Positions 60,616 to 64,000 of a stretch of 64,000 nt of DNA are shown piece after piece; the first letter of the stretch is position 1; the number at the start of each line of letters is the position of its first letter. The position numbers and the translations under genes are program-made. This stretch comes from Thermococcus sp. M39 (GTDB taxonomy: Archaea; Methanobacteriota_B; Thermococci; Thermococcales; Thermococcaceae), in NCBI RefSeq assembly GCF_012027325.1, contig NZ_SNUG01000002.1, positions 203,211 to 267,210 on the forward strand. The letters are read 5' to 3'. The notes under the pieces were generated by a model that worked only from the letters and a program-made list of their open reading frames with translations, was not told where the DNA came from and ran no database searches.

Positions 60616-62352
60616 ATGTTCAAGTTTGAGATAAAAGCGAGAGATGCTGCTGGCAGGATTGGAAAGCTCGAAGTTAATGGAAAGAAGATTGAAACTCCGG
60701 CTATAATGCCTGTAGTCAATCCAAAACAGCTCATAGTAACCCCAAAAGAGCTGAAAGAGATGGGATTCAACATAATAATCACGAACTCATACATCATTTA
60801 CAAGGATGAAGAGTTAAGGCAAAAAGCTCTTGAAATGGGAATTCACAAGCTTTTGGACTATGACGGCATAATTGAAGTTGATTCCGGCTCATTCCAGCTC
60901 ATGCGCTATGGAGGAGTTGAAGTCACGAACAGAGAGATCATTGAGTTCCAGCATAAAATCGGCGTAGATATTGGAACTTTTCTTGATATTCCAACGATCC
61001 CAGATGCTCCAAGGGAAAAAGCTGAAGAAGACTTAAGGATAACCTTAGAGAGAGCTAAGGAAGCTGAAGAGATAAAGCAGATTCCGATGAATGCAACAGT
61101 TCAAGGCTCAACATATCTCGACTTAAGGACTTACGCCGCGAAAAAACTCAGCGAGATGAACTTTGAGATTCACCCAATCGGAGCAGTCGTTCCTTTGATG
61201 GAGTCCTACCGTTACAAGGACTTAGTTGACGTTGTTATCGCTTCAAAGCTCGGCTTAAGACCTGACAGACCCGTTCATCTCTTCGGCGCTGGACATCCGA
61301 TGATATTTGCATTAGCTGTTGCTATGGGAATTGACTTGTTTGATTCAGCAAGCTATGCCCTATATGCAAAAGATGACCGCTACTTAACTCCAGAAGGAAC
61401 TAAGCATTTGGGTGAGCTCGAATACTTCCCATGCTCTTGCCCTGTCTGCTCTCGTTATACACCCCAAGAGCTTAAAGAAATGCCAAAAGAGGAAAGAGCC
61501 AAGCTGCTTGCACTTCACAATCTCTGGGTGATTAGAGAGGAGCTGAACAGAGTAAAGCAGGCAATAAAGGAAGGAGAACTTTGGAGGTTAGTTGATGAGC
61601 GCTCAAGGTCTCATCCAAAGCTTTTCTCTGCATACAAGAGGCTGCTTGAGTACAAAGATTACCTTGAAGAAAATGAGCCAATAACAAAAAGCTCGGCTTT
61701 CTTTAAAGTGAGCGAAGAAATAATGGGAACACCCATAGTCTGGAGAGCTAAGCAAAGGGCTGAAAGAGTTAAGCAGAAGTTCCCTGAAACTACAAACCAT
61801 CCAATCTTTGGTGATATTCCAAAGTATTTGAGCTTGAGCTATCCTTTTGCCCAGAGTGAAGGAGAAGAGGAATTCACAATTGAGAAGCCAAAGAAAAACG
61901 AGGCAAGGCTCTACATCCAAGCTGTGGCAGAATACCAATTTGGCGAAGGAGCTAGTGAAGCTTTCAAAGATGCATTTGTTGAGCTGTCAAGGAAGACAGG
62001 AATGCCAAGACAGATAAAAGCTAAGGGCAAGCATTTGGCAACATTTAGAGCTGAAGATGGACTATTGACACTTGGAATTGAAGGAGCAAAAAGACTTCAC
62101 AAGATTCTGCCCTATCCAAGGATGAGAGTCGTTGTCAATGATGATGCAGAACCTTTCGCGAGGAAGGGAAAGAATGTCTTTGCAAAGTTCGTGATTGATG
62201 CGGATGAGAACATAAGACCATATGATGAGGTCTTGGTTGTCAACAAAAACGATGAGCTTTTAGCCACTGGACAGACTCTGCTCAGTGGAAAAGAGCTTAA
62301 GATATTCCAGCAAGGGTTAGCTGTGAAGGTGAGGAGGGGGATTGAGAAGTAG
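60616..62352 (+). CDS. tgtA: Archaeosine tRNA-guanine transglycosylase
   Basis: A 578-residue enzyme swapping guanine-15 in the D-loop of tRNAs for preQ0, leading to archaeosine. The catalytic core has the nucleophile Asp in VDSGSFQLMRYGGVEV near residue 92 and a second active-site Asp in FLDIPTIPDAPREKAEED near residue 117. Zinc Cys are in YFPCSCPVCSRYTPQEL near residue 276. The C-terminal part holds the archaeal C1-C3 domains, ending in a PUA domain (RMRVVVNDDAEPFARKGKNV near residue 500). Length is typical. Confidence 0.95.
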   Translation: MFKFEIKARDAAGRIGKLEVNGKKIETPAIMPVVNPKQLIVTPKELKEMGFNIIITNSYIIYKDEELRQKALEMGIHKLLDYDGIIEVDSGSFQLMRYGGVEVTNREIIEFQHKIGVDIGTFLDIPTIPDAPREKAEEDLRITLERAKEAEEIKQIPMNATVQGSTYLDLRTYAAKKLSEMNFEIHPIGAVVPLMESYRYKDLVDVVIASKLGLRPDRPVHLFGAGHPMIFALAVAMGIDLFDSASYALYAKDDRYLTPEGTKHLGELEYFPCSCPVCSRYTPQELKEMPKEERAKLLALHNLWVIREELNRVKQAIKEGELWRLVDERSRSHPKLFSAYKRLLEYKDYLEENEPITKSSAFFKVSEEIMGTPIVWRAKQRAERVKQKFPETTNHPIFGDIPKYLSLSYPFAQSEGEEEFTIEKPKKNEARLYIQAVAEYQFGEGASEAFKDAFVELSRKTGMPRQIKAKGKHLATFRAEDGLLTLGIEGAKRLHKILPYPRMRVVVNDDAEPFARKGKNVFAKFVIDADENIRPYDEVLVVNKNDELLATGQTLLSGKELKIFQQGLAVKVRRGIEK

Positions 62353-62355
62353 ATT

Positions 62356-63052
62356 TTAAAGATATCCTCTCTTTTTGAGCCAATTTTTGACATCACGAGC
62401 CAACCAACTCTCAGGAACCGGGAGAGCGAAGTCATATCCATATTTTTTAAAGAGTTCCCTACATTGTTGTTCAAATTCTTCTGCCATGTATTTGTAGCTA
62501 ATAACAACAATCAACAAGTAGAACCTTCTCATAAACCACGGCTGTTTAACACATTCTTCGTCTCCTTTTTCTGCACATTCACTTTGAATACGAAGCGCTT
62601 CCAAGTAGGGCTTCATAGCAAGGAAAGACTCCAAAATTAATCCACCAAATTGTTCTTGGACAAACCATTCCCCAACGAAGTTTCTATAGACAAAATATCC
62701 AACTCTATTTAATGTTTTGCTCGCATTTCTAACTTTCTGCACTTTCTCTTTATCCTTCAAGAAATCTTCAACGGATAAACCGTTTAATCTCCACTGTGAA
62801 ATATCTCTCAAGTCTTTTTTTGACCTTTTCGTCCATAAGCTCATAGACCGCTGAAATTGCCTCAAAGTTCAACTCTCGAATTGCAATGTCTAATTCGTAG
62901 ATAGTAACTGCCATTATAACAGTTGCCAAGGTTGAAGCTAGCGTTAGTATAACCAAGGTAGTATTAACGTCCCTAGTAATAACCCAAGCTAGCCCCGTTG
63001 CTAGTAGAATAATTCCAGCAGATAAAAAAGCAATACGCTTAATCCGCTCCAT
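62356..63052 (-). pseudogene. Membrane-anchored protein gene split by frameshift in A7 run
   Basis: Two overlapping frames look like one protein. The first (ATG at 63052) has two N-terminal helices (IAFLSAGIILLATGLAWVIT; TLVILTLASTLATVIMAVTI), then AISAVYELMDEKVKK. The second (ends 62356) continues DLRDISQWRLNGLSVEDFLK and LESFLAMKPYLEALRIQSEC. They join if one A is removed from the A7 run at 62821-62815 of the coding strand, giving about 231 residues. Alone, the first would end after 94 residues and the second would have no good start. The family resembles helical membrane-anchored proteins of DUF4760 type, not certain. It may be a true frameshift, slippage or sequencing error. Confidence 0.65.
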
Positions 63053-63058
63053 AATTCA

Positions 63059-63973
63059 TCACTCTAAAGGCGACCTTCCATATTTTATGAAAACTCTCAA
63101 CTCTTTGTTTTTCCTCTTTAAGTAGTTCATGAGAGCCTCAAGCTCTGCCTTAAAAGTCTTCTGCTCAATCTTTACTCCTTCATGCGCCCTCTGAAGAGGT
63201 CTTATATACCCACTACTCTCATGCCAGAGAAGCTTTCCTATGAGTTCATCGTCGATTGTGCGGTTAGATTGAAGCAGATATATAACTCCACCTTTCATTG
63301 TCCTGATGTAAGCTGATGGGACTCCTTTTTCTATGAACTCCTGAACAGTTGGGAAATATCTTCTCAAAACCCTCGGCAGACGATGGGCTATCTTCTTTTT
63401 CTCCTCGGCTTTCTCTGGGTCGTAAATTACGTAATAACCTGGAAGTTCTTCTCCATAAACCTTGAGCAGATAAGCATCAAGGAATGGAACATCAACAGCA
63501 CTGATGCCGAGCTTTGAAGTAATTTTTCTGTTGTAAAAGCTCTTTGCTATGTATATAAGTTCCCTCTGGAGAAGCTTTTCGAGAGAGTGGAGATATTCAA
63601 GATATCCCAAAACAACGTGGATGGTGTTCTTGGCATCTTCAAGAGTCAATGTCTTTTCTTCCCCATATTCGGAGAGATAGCGGTTTATAACATCCTCAAT
63701 GGTCTCTCCCCTTTCGGCAACCTCTTGAAGCGTGATTAATGAAACTTTCAATTTTCTAAGATTACTCGGGAGAGGCGCATCCCTGTATGTGTATCCCTCC
63801 ATGGCTTTATAAAACTCTGAGTATTCGTCCACCACTTCATCTGCCAATATCACGGACTCTCGGATTTCTCTCTTTTCTGCGAGCTTCCTTTCAAGCTCTT
63901 CATAGTGGTCATTAAGTTTATGGATAAAATCATCAATAAGCTGTTCTAAGCTTTTCTCGCCTAAAGCATTCAT
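63059..63973 (-). CDS. Uncharacterised helical protein
   Basis: About 304 residues from the ATG at 63973 (a GTG lies just before it); upstream sequence reaches the window edge, so the start is provisional. It is largely helical. The N-terminal coiled-coil-like segment is rich in Glu/Lys (LNDHYEELERKLAEKREIRE). The middle contains AVDVPFLDAYLLKVYGEELP. The C-terminal half has TMKGGVIYLLQSNRTIDDEL and LWHESSGYIRPLQRAHEGVK. I do not recognise the family. It is followed six bases later by the frameshifted membrane-protein gene. Confidence 0.6.
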   Translation of the reverse strand: MNALGEKSLEQLIDDFIHKLNDHYEELERKLAEKREIRESVILADEVVDEYSEFYKAMEGYTYRDAPLPSNLRKLKVSLITLQEVAERGETIEDVINRYLSEYGEEKTLTLEDAKNTIHVVLGYLEYLHSLEKLLQRELIYIAKSFYNRKITSKLGISAVDVPFLDAYLLKVYGEELPGYYVIYDPEKAEEKKKIAHRLPRVLRRYFPTVQEFIEKGVPSAYIRTMKGGVIYLLQSNRTIDDELIGKLLWHESSGYIRPLQRAHEGVKIEQKTFKAELEALMNYLKRKNKELRVFIKYGRSPLE

Positions 63974-64000
63974 CACGGTAGTTATACCTCTTACACTCTC

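Overview
The window looks like a chromosomal segment of a hyperthermophilic archaeon of the order Thermococcales, most likely Thermococcus; the species cannot be told from here. The grounds are an AT-rich genome with GGAGGTGA-type ribosome binding sites, archaeal TATA promoters, archaeal information-processing genes (aRF1, S15, eS1, Pcc1, archaeosine TGT, membrane-bound Lon, RecJ/GAN nuclease) and lineage-typical families (DUF257 pair, class III signal-peptide pilins, DUF2666, a 13-gene mbx sulfane reductase operon). I see no CRISPR array, rRNA, insertion sequence or prophage.

Layout. 0-8 kb: SDR/DUF2284/CARF-like operon, PEBP lipoprotein, tandem DUF257 genes, SemiSWEET, CcdA plus thioredoxin-fold lipoprotein, CBS protein overlapping a Kef-type antiporter. 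7.8-16.3 kb: an apparent redox and iron island. It has iscS-tusA-iscU and a glutaredoxin-like gene downstream of a Cys-containing HTH regulator. Divergent from these are hcp (hybrid cluster protein), a DUF438-hemerythrin-PAS protein, a cupin and a metal-ligand-deficient M24 protein, then an FTR1 iron permease. Three copies of one palindrome (TATGACA-N2-TGTCATA, the third with one end mismatch) lie in this island, two of them in the promoter/leader regions of the hcp and hemerythrin genes. 16.3-18 kb: an operon with a DsrE-like protein, a small Cys-rich thioredoxin-like protein and an unfamiliar conserved protein. 18.2-28 kb: the mbx operon, preceded by an exact extended SurR-type site. 28-40 kb: ACT regulator, radical SAM protein, UDP-ManNAcA pathway genes, DUF354 glycosyltransferase-like protein, SpoIIM-like, lipoate-ligase-like, ArgS, DapA-like, aRF1, BofA-like. 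40-46 kb: MazG, two class III pilin-like proteins with a regulator, M50 protease, the two subunits of aconitase X/phosphomevalonate dehydratase, initiator tRNA-Met, and a frameshifted LAGLIDADG endonuclease gene. 46.4-50.4 kb: S15, GAN nuclease, Pcc1, eS1 and a SPOUT methyltransferase. 50.4-64 kb: DUF92, Lrp and ArsR regulators, ClpP-class protease, JAMM protease, RidA, DUF2666, Lon, GT2, phosphate permease, archaeosine TGT and an unrecognised cluster with one frameshifted gene.

Non-coding content includes two convincing C/D box sRNAs (near 50.4 kb and 55.1 kb), a weaker candidate in the MazG leader, and a GNRA-capped hairpin in the S15 leader carrying the GU/GC step recognised by S15. I also describe two small genes of 40 and about 73 codons. 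The leading candidates for new biology are the palindrome regulon around hcp and hemerythrin, the S15 leader hairpin, and the DsrE/Cys-rich protein operon.
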